From Melieria omissa (lineage: Eukaryota > Arthropoda > Insecta > Diptera > Ulidiidae), in contig OZ020270.1 of the NCBI GenBank assembly GCA_963971225.1, positions 31,071,823 to 31,135,822 of the forward strand: a stretch of 64,000 nt of DNA, read 5' to 3'. The first letter of the stretch is position 1. Every line of letters starts with the position of its first letter. A program made the translations under genes and the position numbers. Positions 49,543 through 60,978 of the stretch are shown here, one piece after another. A model generated the notes under the pieces. The model did not search any database. It worked only from the letters and a program-made list of their open reading frames with translations, and had not been told where the DNA came from.

Positions 49543-50312
49543 CTCATACCCACGAAATACAACACGAAATCGTGACTACAACGGACCGACCGGTATATTC
49601 CAAGATTTATAGATACCCTCAAATTCATGAGGAGGAGATCAACAAACAAATAAAAGACATGATAAAACAGGGCATAATCACAGAGAGCACATCTCCTTAC
49701 AACTCGCCACTGTGCATTGTGGACAACTGGACAAGGTGGACAACTCGGGCAAGAAAAAATGGAGAATTGTGATCGACTACAGAGCCTTAAACGAGGTCAG
49801 TGTTAGCGCCAAATTTCCAATCCCTAACATACACAACATCCTAGAAAAATTGGGCAGGGCACAATATTTTACCACCCTCGACCTCGCGAAGGGTTTCCAC
49901 CAAATCTTAATCAAGGCAGAAGACCGAAAAAACAGAATTTTCAACGCCCTTAGGACATTATGAGTTCGTCAGAATGCCATTCGGACTCAAAAATGCCCCA
50001 TCAACCTTTCAACGTCTAATGAATTCTGTACTAGGGAATTCATCAACAAAATATGTGTCGTTTATCTAGACGACATTCTCATCTTTAGCACCACTATACA
50101 AGAACACAAAGACAGTATACAAAAAATGTTTGATTCACTCAGGAAACATAATCTAAAAATTCAAGTTGATAAATGTAACTTTTTCACTAAATCCACCGAA
50201 TACTTAGGACACATTCTCACTACAGCCGGAATAAAGCCAAACCCAAATAAAATTGAGTCTATCCAAAACCTTAAACTTCCCACCACAACAAAACAAATTA
50301 AACCATTTCTAG
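49543..50312 (+). pseudogene. Reverse transcriptase segment, 17.6/297-like element, copy 2
   Basis: RT motifs [25 protein letters not shown] and, after frameshifts near 49,735, 49,930 and 50,030, the catalytic [10 protein letters not shown] and TEYLGHILT are present. It is interrupted at 50312 by a hAT-like element, after which pol resumes at 52120. The frameshift near 49,735 is shared with the fragment at 42548. Confidence 0.85.
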
Positions 50313-52119
50313 CAGTGATGTTAACTTTTTTTTTGAAAAATCCCTACGCGACTTGAAAAAAATCCCTACTTTTCCCTACGCTGTCCAGCAATTTTCCCTA
50401 CGAAATTCCCTACACTTATTTTCCAAGTATTTTGTAATATTTAAGGTTTTTTTTAATTTTTTGTGAATAAAAGTCGCAAAAGTAAAAACCATAACATTTA
50501 TTAATTCTTCTTTTAATTCATTTGCAACATGAAAACAACAAAACAAAGTTGTGCTTTGTACTGAGATACGATTTAAAACATGGAAACATAATAACATAAA
50601 AAAATTGTGCTTTGCACTGATACCATTTCATCACATTAAAAAAATCAGTACAAAAATTACACTTAGACTAATTACACGGTGCAACACTGAAAATACACCT
50701 GACAAATTACATAGTGTAGGCTGTTTATATGGTCGAATAATCCATAAAAATATTTTTGTTATATTTGTTGTACCCTCCAAATTTTATTTATTTACGAAAA
50801 ACCGTTTTTACAAACTTTCCGCGGTTATCTATGAATATCTCAGTCATTTTTTTAACGATTTTCAATATGTAATATGTTTTGGAAAGAGCATTGTCAGACC
50901 TTTCGAATGATGTATGTCAATTCATTTTGTAAATAAATGAGTACTAAGTTTTTATCGCATAAACCTTGAAAAAGTGATTTTTTTCTCAATTTTTTTAACT
51001 TTAACCAGTTTTTATTGCATAATGAAACAAAAAAATTAGTAAAGTTAGGTAATATTCTGAAAGAAGATTTATTTACGAACAAATTGGTGTATTGCTTTAT
51101 TGAATTGGACCAAAACTGCGGAATCTACGCTATTTTTTCGTAACTAGAAAATATGGCCTATCATGTGTATTGCAGTGTGTACAATGAATTCGTTTTAAAT
51201 TTTTATTTAAATCTCAAATGAATACATATTCAAGGCTTTATTTTCTAGTTACGAAAAAATAGCGTAGATTCCGCAGTTTTGGTCCAATTCAATAAAGCAA
51301 TACACCAATTTGTTCGTAAACAAATCTTCTTTCAGAATATTACCTAACTTTATTAATTTTTTTGTTTCATTATGCAATAAAAACTGGTTAAAGTTAAAAA
51401 GATTGAGAAAAAAATCACTTTTTCAAGGTTTATGCGATAAAAACCTACTACTTATTTGTTTAAACAATGAATTGACATACAACATTCGAAAGGTCTGACA
51501 ATGCTCTTTCCAAAACATATTACATATTGAAAATCGTTAAAAAAAATGACTGAGATATTCATAGATTACCGCGGAAAGTTTGTAAAAACGGTTTTTTGGA
51601 AATAAATAAAATTTGGAGGGTACAACAAATATAACAAAAATATTTTTATGGATTATTCGACCACATAAACAGCCTACAGTATGTTACTTGTCGGGTGTAT
51701 TTCATTTTTTTTTTTTTGTAGCACAGTGTTATTTATGGTCATACTACTCAGTGTATGCCATTTTCTTAAAGTGCTGTTCTTTACATTGAAAATTTACACA
51801 GGTGATCGTCTTCTAAGTAAGAGCGAATTATACAAATTGAAGTCAAATTGTCATGGCTTGATGTGTTCCTTTTTTGTTCGAAAATATTCTTTCATTATTC
51901 TGCCGAAACATATTTGGCCAACTTTGACAAATTGGGAAACAACATTTGATCGTTAAAATTTTTAGTTTGACTAATTTGACTTCAAAATTTTCCATAACCA
52001 GGGTTTTTTGAAAATTCCCTACATTTAAAATCTGTCCTTTTTTCCCCTACGCACACAATTTTCGCTAAAATTCCCTACATGTAGGGAATTTTCCCTACAG
52101 TTAACATCACTGATTTCTA
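50305..52119. mobile_element. hAT-like non-autonomous element (1,799 bp) with 8-bp target duplication
   Basis: The element 50313-52111 has inverted ends CAGTGATGTTAACT. ATTTCTAG is duplicated at 50305-50312 and 52112-52119; the 8-bp duplication is characteristic of hAT transposons. CCCTAC motifs are clustered inside both ends (about five on the left, four on the right), resembling subterminal transposase sites. No transposase is present. Confidence 0.85.
50691..51702. repeat. Large palindrome, arms about 463 bp, loop about 85 bp
   Basis: Left arm 50691-51153 and right arm 51239-51702 are reverse complements with a few differences. The mirrored small open frames at 50894-51082 and 51310-51498 are a by-product of this symmetry. 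Confidence 0.88.
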
Positions 52120-52653
52120 GGCATCACTGGGTACTACAGGAAATTTATAAAGGACTATGCGAAAATTGCTCATGGAATGACTAAATACTTAAAGAAAGAC
52201 ACAAAAATAAGAACCGATGACCCTCAATACACCGATGCTTTCAACAAACTTAAAAGACTTTTTACCGACACCCCAATCCTCAAATATCCGGACTTTACAA
52301 AAAAAATCAAACTTTGCACAGATGCCAGCGAGTTTGCAATCGGAGCTGTTCTTATGCAAGACAATCATCCAATATGCTACGCTAGCAGGAACGAAACGAA
52401 CACGAAAAGAAATATTCCACTACGGAAAAAGAACTTCTCGCAATCGTATGGGGCGTTAACTATTTTAGACCGTACGTTTACGGAAGAAACTTTGACCTCA
52501 TGACTGACCATCAGCCACTCAAATGGCTATAAACAAAACACAAGGGAAAAGACATAAACCCGAGACTACAACGCTGGTTACTCAAACTTGGAGAATATGA
52601 TATCACCATAGGCTACATTAAGGGAAAAGAAAACACTCTCGCTGACTTTCTTA
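52120..52653 (+). pseudogene. RT end and RNase H segment, 17.6/297-like element
   Basis: It continues pol after the hAT-like insertion with [16 protein letters not shown], then RNase H ([19 protein letters not shown] with the catalytic Asp; TDHQPLKWL near 52,510). Frameshifts near 52,400 and a TAA after TDHQPLKWL break it. The next ~120 bp still encode INPRLQRWLLKLGEYDI and similar. It is cut at TTA 52651, where another element starts; integrase is not in the window. Confidence 0.8.
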
Positions 52654-52991
52654 GGGCCGTTTTCTCATCTTCCCGTTAACTTTAAAGTTCACTTTAACGG
52701 GCCGATAAACGCATTTTCGTTTTCTCATCTGCCCGTTAAGCTATCCTCCCGATAAAATTTACCAGGAGGATTGAGTGCCTGTTAAACTTTAAAGTGAACT
52801 TTAAGTGGAAGTGGTGCCAAGTACATGCATATGTTTGTTTACAAACAAAAAACAGCTGATAATAAAATTACAATTTGAAATGAAATTTGAATTTGAGATC
52901 TTTCGGTATGGAAAATAGGCGTGTTTCTTAAATTTATGCACTGGAAGACGCTTTTGAAGGTACGGAGTCGCAAAATGCGGCAAATATAACA
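52654..52991. mobile_element. Possible PIF/Harbinger-like element end, truncated
   Basis: It begins GGGCCGTTTTCTCATC right after TTA, with repeated CATCTGCCCGTTAA-type motifs and the inverted pair CCCGTTAA...TTAACGGG near 52,672-52,701. The TTA target and GGGCC start suggest PIF/Harbinger, but there is no transposase and no opposite end. It is cut on the right by a mariner end. Confidence 0.4.
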
Positions 52992-52993
52992 TA

Positions 52994-53054
52994 CCAGGTA
53001 TGCGCATATGAAACCGGTAACGACATCTAGCGGTAAATAGCCGAATATTTATAA
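52994..53054. mobile_element. mariner terminal fragment (about 61 bp)
   Basis: After TA at 52992-52993 it reads CCAGGTATGCGCATATGAAA and continues like the other mariner's right end (GCGGTAAATAGCCGAATATT). It ends where the LINE 3' tail begins, so the LINE copy inserted into it or rearranged with it. Confidence 0.75.
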
Positions 53055-54010
53055 TTTATTTTATTTTCAAGAAAAAAACAAACTGCAATTGTACAAAGTA
53101 AGACATTAAGGTCTTTTAGCAGTACATCAATGTGCGACTATTTAGATTATTAATTATACAATAAAATTGAGACTAATATGATAACCTTAAAACTAATACA
53201 AAGGAAAGAAATTAGAGCATAAAAGCAATAAGTGGGGGAAAAATAAAAGAAAGAACTTAAAGCATAAAAACAGTAGGTGAGGGAAAAAAGATAAAAGAAA
53301 AATGTAGGAGGAGAAATGAGGGAAGAAAAAAAAGGAAAGGTAAACTAAATGTTTAGCCAACACTCATCAGAAAACTTAGCCCGGCTTGCTAAAATAACTC
53401 AGGAGTTGCTTTCGATAGTTGCTTCTTCTCAGCGCCGCCCTACTTCTCACAGGTATTGAGTTCCAAAGTCTTATAGCGTTAATGAAGAACAGCCTTGATG
53501 CAGTCAAGGATGAGTACTTAGGAACAATCAAGTTATGATGCCTACGCGACTGGGGTAGTTGAAGCTTGTTCCAAAGATATGCAGGCTCTTTAAGGTCAAG
53601 TATTTTAAATACAAACATGCAGGTTCTTGCTGCTAAATAATTCAGGATGCTACACCCAAGGACTTTGTTTTTCCACAAAGAGATGTGATCAAATTTATGG
53701 ACACCATAGACGTACCGGGTAGCATTGTTGAAATCCACATCAATTTTGCGTGATGACTGCATATCAAGTTTACTATAAACTAGTTCTGCATATGTTATGT
53801 GGGGAACAATTAGCTGAATAACTAATTTACGCCTAGTTTCCAGTGGAGTGAAAGATGCAGATATTCTTAGCCGACGCAGAATAACATATATACTACTTAC
53901 AACTTAGTTGATGTGGTCATAGCAACTTAAACTTGAATTGATGATAAAACCTAAGTTTTTTATTTTGTTTGTAAATGATAACTTAGTTTTGCCTATCCGT
54001 AACAAGGGAA
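53055..54010 (-). pseudogene. Non-LTR retrotransposon, 3' part of reverse transcriptase ORF plus 3' UTR
   Basis: On the minus strand a single frame runs from about 54,010 to the stop at 53376, with one internal TAA at 53904-53906. It encodes the region after the RT catalytic core (NLGFIINSSLSCYDHIN, then ATRYVYGVHKFDHISLW and RLFFINAIRLWNSIPVRSR), typical of insect LINEs of the Jockey/I/LOA group. The 3' UTR is 53055-53375, ending in a short AAATAAAATAAAT-like tail. The 5' part is missing: at about 54,010 it meets mitochondrial ND2. Confidence 0.8.
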
Positions 54011-54542
54011 TATTTTCAATATCACTAGGAGGGTTAAATCAAACCTCTTTACGTAAATTAATGGCTTTTTCATCAATTAATCATTTAGGCTGGATATTAG
54101 CAGCTATACAAGCAAGAGAATCTCTATGGCTTGTATATTTTGTATTCTATTCCCTTCTATCATTTAGATTAATTTTTATATTTAATACCTTCAAAATTTC
54201 ACATATTAATCAGTTATTCTCTTCTTTCTTTAATTCAAAGGTTATAAAATTCGTTTTATTCTTTAATTTGTTATCTTTAGGAGTCTCCCAAAATGACTAG
54301 TAATTCAATTATTAGTATCAAACAACCAATTTATATTAATGACTATCCTTACAGTAATAACCTTAATCACACTCTTCTTTTATCTACGATTAGGTTTTGC
54401 CGCCTTCATACTAAACTACTACGAACCCAACTGAATTATTTCTGTACAAATAAATAACTTCTCGTTTAAATTACTTTTAATTCTTTCATTCATTTCAACG
54501 ACAGGGTTAACATTTGTTTCAATAATTTTTACTTTCATCTAA
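54011..54542 (+). pseudogene. ND2: NADH dehydrogenase subunit 2, 5'-truncated and frameshifted
   Basis: Complex I membrane subunit. The N-terminal part is missing at the LINE junction; the frame GGLNQTSLRKLMAFSSINHLGW is clear from 54,030. Near 54,283 about 22 bp are missing after LLSLG, so the frame hits TAG at 54298. The correct frame resumes at 54294 (W-L-V-I) and ends TAA 54540-54542. The deletion size is inferred from the family. Confidence 0.88.
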
Positions 54543-54560
54543 ACTAAATCTATACAGCTA

Positions 54561-54627
54561 AAGGCTTTAAGTTAAAAAAACTAATAGCCTTCAAAGCTGT
54601 CAATATAAGAAAATCTTTTAAGCCTTA
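54561..54627 (+). tRNA. trnW: mt tRNA-Trp (TCA)
   Basis: Acceptor AAGGCTT pairs with AAGCCTT; anticodon TCA. Its 3' end overlaps tRNA-Cys by 8 bp, as is usual in flies. Confidence 0.92.
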
Positions 54628-54681
54628 GTAAATTTTACTCCTTTAGAATTGCAGTCTAATGTCATTATTGACTACAAGGCC
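54620..54681 (-). tRNA. trnC: mt tRNA-Cys (GCA)
   Basis: Minus-strand cloverleaf starting GGCCTTG; anticodon GCA. Confidence 0.9.
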
Positions 54682-54682
54682 T

Positions 54683-54746
54683 TGATTAGAAAGAATATTT
54701 CTTATATATAGATTTACAGTCTATCGCCTAAACTTCAGCCATCTAA

Positions 54747-54748
<2 letters not shown>
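54683..54748 (-). tRNA. trnY: mt tRNA-Tyr (GTA)
   Basis: Minus strand, GATTAGA/TCTAATC acceptor; anticodon GTA. Overlaps the COI start by 2 bp. Confidence 0.92.
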
Positions 54749-56280
<1,532 letters not shown>

Positions 56281-56285
<5 letters not shown>

Positions 56286-56346
56286 TATGGCAGATTAGTG
56301 CAATGGATTTAAGCTCCATATATAAAGGATTTTACTTTTATTAGAA
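56281..56346 (+). tRNA. trnL2: mt tRNA-Leu2 (TAA)
   Basis: TCTAATA/TATTAGA acceptor; anticodon TAA. Overlaps the COI stop. Confidence 0.92.
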
Positions 56347-56350
56347 AATA

Positions 56351-57038
56351 ATGACAACATGAGCAGCTCTAGGACTTCAAGATAGTGCTTCACCCCTAAT
56401 AGAACAACTAACATTTTTTCATGACCATACACTAATAATTCTAGTAATAATTACAGTTTTAGTAGGATACTTAATATTTATACTTTTTTTTAATTCTTAT
56501 ACTAACCGTAATCTTTTACATGGACAAACTATCGAAGTAATTTGAACTATTCTACCTGCAATCGTTCTTTTATTCATTGCATTTCCTTCCCTTCGGCTAT
56601 TATATTTACTAGATGAAATCAACGAACCTTCTATTACTTTAAAATCAATTGGACACCAATGATATTGATCCTATGAGTATTCTGATTTCGTAAATGTAGA
56701 ATTTGACTCTTATATAGTCCCCACCAATGAATTGCCTACGGATGGATTTCGACTTCTTGATGTTGATAATCGAGTAGTTCTTCCAATAAATTCACAAATC
56801 CGTATTCTAGTCACAGCAGCAGATGTAATCCATTCATGAACTGTACCTTCCTTAGGTGTAAAGGTGGATGGAACCCCTGGACGGTTAAATCAAACTAACT
56901 TTTTAATTAACCGTCCTGGTTTATTCTATGGGCAATGTTCAGAAATTTGTGGAGCTAACCACAGTTTTATACCTATTGTAATCGAAAGAATCCCTGTAAA
57001 TTACTTCATTAAATGAATTACTAACAATGTTAATTCAT
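56351..57038 (+). CDS. COII: Cytochrome c oxidase subunit II
   Basis: 229 codons from ATG ([12 protein letters not shown]) to an incomplete T stop at 57038 that would be completed by polyadenylation. The CuA-binding motif [15 protein letters not shown] is intact near residue 195. It transfers electrons from cytochrome c to COI. No damage is seen, but if the block is nuclear it is not expressed. Confidence 0.92.
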
Positions 57039-57109
57039 CATTAGATGACTGAAAGCAAGTATTGGTCTCTTAAACCACTCTATAGTAAATTAGCACTTAC
57101 TTCTAATGA
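57039..57109 (+). tRNA. trnK: mt tRNA-Lys (CTT)
   Basis: CATTAGA/TCTAATG acceptor; anticodon CTT, as usual in insects. Confidence 0.92.
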
Positions 57110-57175
57110 AAAAATTAGTTAAAATTATAACATTAGTATGTCAAACTAAAATTATTAATCTATTAATATTTTTTA
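57109..57175 (+). tRNA. trnD: mt tRNA-Asp (GTC)
   Basis: AAAAAAT/ATTTTTT acceptor; anticodon GTC. Ends just before ATP8. Confidence 0.9.
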
Positions 57176-57337
57176 ATCCCACAAATAGCACCAATCGGTT
57201 GATTAAGTTTATTTATTACATTCTCAATTATTTTTATTTTATTTAACGTCATAAATTATTATACAACAATTCCTTCTTCACCTAAATCTAAGGTATCCCA
57301 AAGAAAAGGGGCTAATTCACTTAACTGAAAATGATAA
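57176..57337 (+). CDS. ATP8: ATP synthase subunit 8
   Basis: 53 codons from ATC (IPQMAPIGWL, the family N-terminus), one membrane segment, TAA at 57335. It overlaps ATP6 by 7 bp (ATGATAA), the classical animal mitochondrial arrangement. Confidence 0.9.
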
Positions 57338-58008
57338 CTAATTTATTCTCTGTATTCGACCCATCATCAAGTATTTTTAATCTTTCTTTAAATTGATTAA
57401 GAACTTTCATCGGATTATTACTAATTCCATCAACATACTGACTTATACCATCACGTCACCACATTTTATGAAATTCAATTTTACTAACCCTACATAAAGA
57501 ATTCAAGACCCTACTAGGGCCATCTGGCCACAATGGATCAACATTTATATTCGTGTCTTTATTTAGATTAATTTTATTTAATAATTTCATAGGGTTATTC
57601 CCATATATTTTTACAAGTACAAGTCACTTAACTTTAACACTTGCTTTAGCCTTACCTTTATGGTTATGTTTTATAATTTATAGATGAATTAATCATACAC
57701 AACATATATTTGCACATCTAGTTCCACAAGGGACGCCTGCAGTACTTATACCTTTTATAGTATGTATTGAAACTATCAGAAATGTAATCCGACCAGGAAC
57801 ATTAGCGGTGCGACTTGCTGCTAATATAATTGCAGGTCATTTATTATTAACCCTTATAGGAAATACTGGTGTATCAATATCACATGTAATAGTAAGATTA
57901 TTAGTAATTAGCCAAATTGCACTTTTAGTACTTGAATCAGCAGTTGCAATTATTCAGTCATATGTTTTCGCTGTTCTAAGAACTCTATACTCTAGAGAAG
58001 TTAATTAA
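57331..58008 (+). CDS. ATP6: ATP synthase subunit 6
   Basis: 225 codons from ATG to TAA 58006-58008, a normal length. The proton-channel subunit a has its conserved helix with Arg ([18 protein letters not shown]). It overlaps COIII by one base. Confidence 0.92.
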
Positions 58009-58348
58009 TGTCAACACATGCTAATCACCCATTCCATCTAGTAGATTATAGCCCATGGCCACTTACAGGGCCACTTACTTTACAATTTTACAAGCTTATG
58101 AATATATCGAAGCCCCATTCACAATCGCTGACGCAGTTTATGGATCTACCTTCTTTATAGCTACAGGATTTCATGGGTTACACGTACTAATTGGAACAAC
58201 ATTTCTTATAGTATGTTTAGGCCGACACTTAAATAATCACTTTTCTAAAACACATCACTTCGGTTTTGAAGCAGCTGCTTGATATTGACATTTTGTAGAC
58301 ATTGTCTGATTATTCCTCTATGTATCAATTTATTGATGAGGAGGGTAA
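58008..58348 (+). pseudogene. COIII: Cytochrome c oxidase subunit III with about 448 bp deleted
   Basis: Complex IV core subunit. The first 22 codons ([21 protein letters not shown]) are followed near 58,068-58,073 directly by the C-terminal third ([15 protein letters not shown] onward) ending YWWGG and TAA. Total 341 bp against the family's 789 bp. The missing 448 bp is not a multiple of three, so the two parts are out of frame. Several membrane helices are lost; it cannot function. Confidence 0.93.
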
Positions 58349-58353
58349 ACTAA

Positions 58354-58417
58354 ATCTATATAGTATAAAAGTATATATGACTTCCAATCATAAGGTCTAT
58401 TATTAATAGTATAGATA
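58354..58417 (+). tRNA. trnG: mt tRNA-Gly (TCC)
   Basis: ATCTATA/TATAGAT acceptor; anticodon TCC. Confidence 0.92.
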
Positions 58418-58771
58418 ATTTTTTCAATTACCTTAATATCAATAGTTTTGTTCATCATCACAATTGTAGTAATATCTCTAGCTTCAATTTTATCTAAAAA
58501 GACAATAACTGACCGAGAAAAAAGATCCCCATTTGAATGTGGGTTTGACCCCAAATCCTCCTCCCGTCTACCTTTTTCCCTTCGGTTCTTTTTAATTACA
58601 ATTATTTTCTTAATTTTTGATGTAGAAATTGCATTAATCCTCCCAATAATTATTATTGTAAATTATTCAAATCTAATAATTTGATCATTCACATCAATTC
58701 TATTTATTATTATCTTAATTGGGGGGTTGTACCACGAATGAAATCAAGGAATACTTAACTGATCAAACTAG
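58418..58771 (+). CDS. ND3: NADH dehydrogenase subunit 3
   Basis: 117 codons from ATT to TAG 58769-58771. The conserved loop [20 protein letters not shown] contains the Cys of the complex I active/deactive switch. Length is normal. Confidence 0.92.
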
Positions 58772-58833
58772 GGTTGTAGTTAATTATAACATTTGATTTG
58801 CATTCAAAAAGTATTGATTTATCAATCTACCTT
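58770..58833 (+). tRNA. trnA: mt tRNA-Ala (TGC)
   Basis: Anticodon TGC; the acceptor stem has weak pairs near its base. Overlaps the ND3 stop by 2 bp. Confidence 0.88.
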
Positions 58834-58896
58834 GAATAAGAAGCGATATATTGCAGTTAGTTTCGACCTAATCTTAGGTAATTTTACCCTTATTCT
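58834..58896 (+). tRNA. trnR: mt tRNA-Arg (TCG)
   Basis: GAATAAG/CTTATTC acceptor; anticodon TCG. Confidence 0.9.
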
Positions 58897-58897
58897 A

Positions 58898-58961
58898 TTA
58901 ATTGAAGCCAAAAAGAGGCTTATCACTGTTAATGATAGAACTGAGGGTTCCTCCAATTAAG
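58898..58961 (+). tRNA. trnN: mt tRNA-Asn (GTT)
   Basis: TTAATTG/CAATTAA acceptor; anticodon GTT. Confidence 0.9.
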
Positions 58962-59030
58962 GAAGTATGATGCTCAAGAAAAAGCTGCTAACTTTTATCT
59001 TTTAATGGTTAAACTCCATTTATACTTCTA
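58962..59030 (+). tRNA. trnS1: mt tRNA-Ser1 (GCT)
   Basis: GAAGTAT start and ATACTTC end; anticodon GCT; reduced D arm, as usual for this tRNA. Confidence 0.88.
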
Positions 59031-59094
59031 TTTATATAGTTTAATAAAAACATTACATTTTCATTGTAAAAATAAAATTATATTTTTATAAATT
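59031..59094 (+). tRNA. trnE: mt tRNA-Glu (TTC)
   Basis: ATTTATA/TATAAAT acceptor; anticodon TTC. An 18-bp spacer follows. Confidence 0.9.
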
Positions 59095-59112
59095 ACTTAT
59101 TTTAGTTCACTA

Positions 59113-59179
59113 TATTCAAAGATTCATTAACCACCCTAACATCTTCAATGTTATACTCTCTAATTTAAGCTATTTGAAT
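59113..59179 (-). tRNA. trnF: mt tRNA-Phe (GAA)
   Basis: Minus strand, ATTCAAA/TTTGAAT acceptor; anticodon GAA. Confidence 0.92.
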
Positions 59180-60899
59180 AAAATAATAGAAAAAAACTAA
59201 ATACAAAGGTAACCCATAAAACAAATACTAATAAATAAATTTTTAAGTTATTATTTTGTACTATATGACATAATTGAGAATAACGAATTAATTTATTATA
59301 AATCCCTTGACCCCCTCAAAATTCTGACCAACCTTGATCAAAAGACTTAACAACAATTCTACCCATTATTAAAGGATAATTAATAATACCGTAAGTTGAA
59401 ATATAAGGTATAAATCATATTGAACCAAAATAGTATCTTCTTAAATAATTATCTATTGACTTATTTGTATAAAAAAGGGATACATTAGAAATTAGATAGC
59501 CTATGACACCCCCCACAATACAAACAAATAATGTAAGAAACTTCAAATAATAAGGTAAACAAACTATTAAAGGGGTTGGAAAAATTAATCATCTTAACAT
59601 ACTACCCCCAATAATTCTCATTATTAACAAACCTAATATACCACGCAACATTACCCATCCTTCATCATTTAATAGATTCAAAGCCCCACAGTTCAGGTCA
59701 CCAGTTATTGTATAATAAACTAAACGAAATGAATAACAAACAGTCAACCCAGTAGAAAAAAAATAAAGAAAAAAAGAAAAGGTATTAACATAACTCAAAG
59801 AAACAACTTCTAAAATTATATCCTTAGAGTAAAACCCTGCTAAAAAAGGTATCCCACACAAAGCCAAATTTGCTACATTAAAACAAGTTCTAGTCAAAGG
59901 TATATGAATTCCTAGTCCACCTATCAAACGAATATCCTGAGAATTATTCATATTATGAATAATAGCTCCAGCGCACATAAATAGTAAAGCCTTAAATAAT
60001 GCATGGGTTAATAGATGAAAAAAAGCCAACTTATAAAATCCTATAGAAAGAATTCTCATTATTAACCCAAGTTGACTCAAAGTAGATAAAGCAATAATTT
60101 TCTTTAAGTCAAACTCGTAATTAGCCCCCAACCCAGCCATAAATATAGTTAAACCAGACAATAAAAGTAGTAATTGTCCTCTGAAAGAATCAAATAACAA
60201 AAAATTAAATCGAATCAGTAAGTAAACTCCAGCTGTTACCAAAGTCGAAGAATGAACTAAAGCAGAAACTGGGGTAGGAGCAGCTATAGCTGCTGGTAAT
60301 CAAGAAGAAAAAGGAATTTGAGCACTTTTAGTTATAGCCGCAAGGGTAACCAAACCTCCAATTAATGCCATCTCTCAGTCAGTTTTCATTATTTCCAAAT
60401 AAAAAATATAGTTTCATCTTCCATAATTTAATATCCAAGCAATAGCTAATAATAAAGCGACATCCCCAATTCGATTAGACAAAGCAGTAAGTATACCTGC
60501 ATTATAAGACTTAACATTTTGAAAATAAATTACTAAACAATAAGAAACAAGTCCAAGACCATCCCAGCCCAAAAGAATTCTAATTAAATTTGGGCTAATA
60601 ATTAATAACATCATAGAAGCTACGAAGGCTAAAACTAATATAATAAACCGATTAATATTTTCATCAGAAGATATATATTCCCCTCTGTAAAAGATTACTA
60701 AAGAAGAAATTAATAAGACAAAGGACATAAAAAGTAAACTTATCCAGTCAAATAAAAATGTTATTAAAATACTTATGGAATTTAAAGAAACAACTTCCCA
60801 CTCTAAAAAATAACATAAATCATTTAATAAAAATCATAAACTTATAACAAAAAAACTTGAACTTAAACAAAAAAGAACTAAAAAGCTAATTCTACAAAT
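59180..60899 (-). CDS. ND5: NADH dehydrogenase subunit 5
   Basis: 573 codons from ATT at 60897-60899 to an incomplete T stop at 59180 beside tRNA-Phe; 1,720 bp is the usual dipteran length. TGA codons read as Trp split it only under the standard code. Conserved proton-pump core residues are visible (LLGWDGLGLVSYCLV; LVHSSTLVTAGVYLL; FFHLLTHALFKALLFM). No indels seen. Confidence 0.92.
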
Positions 60900-60914
60900 T
60901 GATAAATTTTTCAC

Positions 60915-60978
60915 GATCTAAGATAACAAATTATATCACTGACACCACAAATCAATATTTTTTTTAAACTACCTAGAT
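60915..60978 (-). tRNA. trnH: mt tRNA-His (GTG)
   Basis: Minus strand, ATCTAGG/CTTAGAT acceptor with one weak pair; anticodon GTG. Confidence 0.9.

Noticed and set aside
50894..51498. Two mirrored 62-codon frames as duplicated small genes
   Set aside because: They are the two arms of the palindrome and carry no recognisable motif.
59095..59112. Short mitochondrial spacer as a control region
   Set aside because: Only 18 bp between tRNA-Glu and tRNA-Phe; the true control region would lie between 12S rRNA and tRNA-Ile, outside this window.
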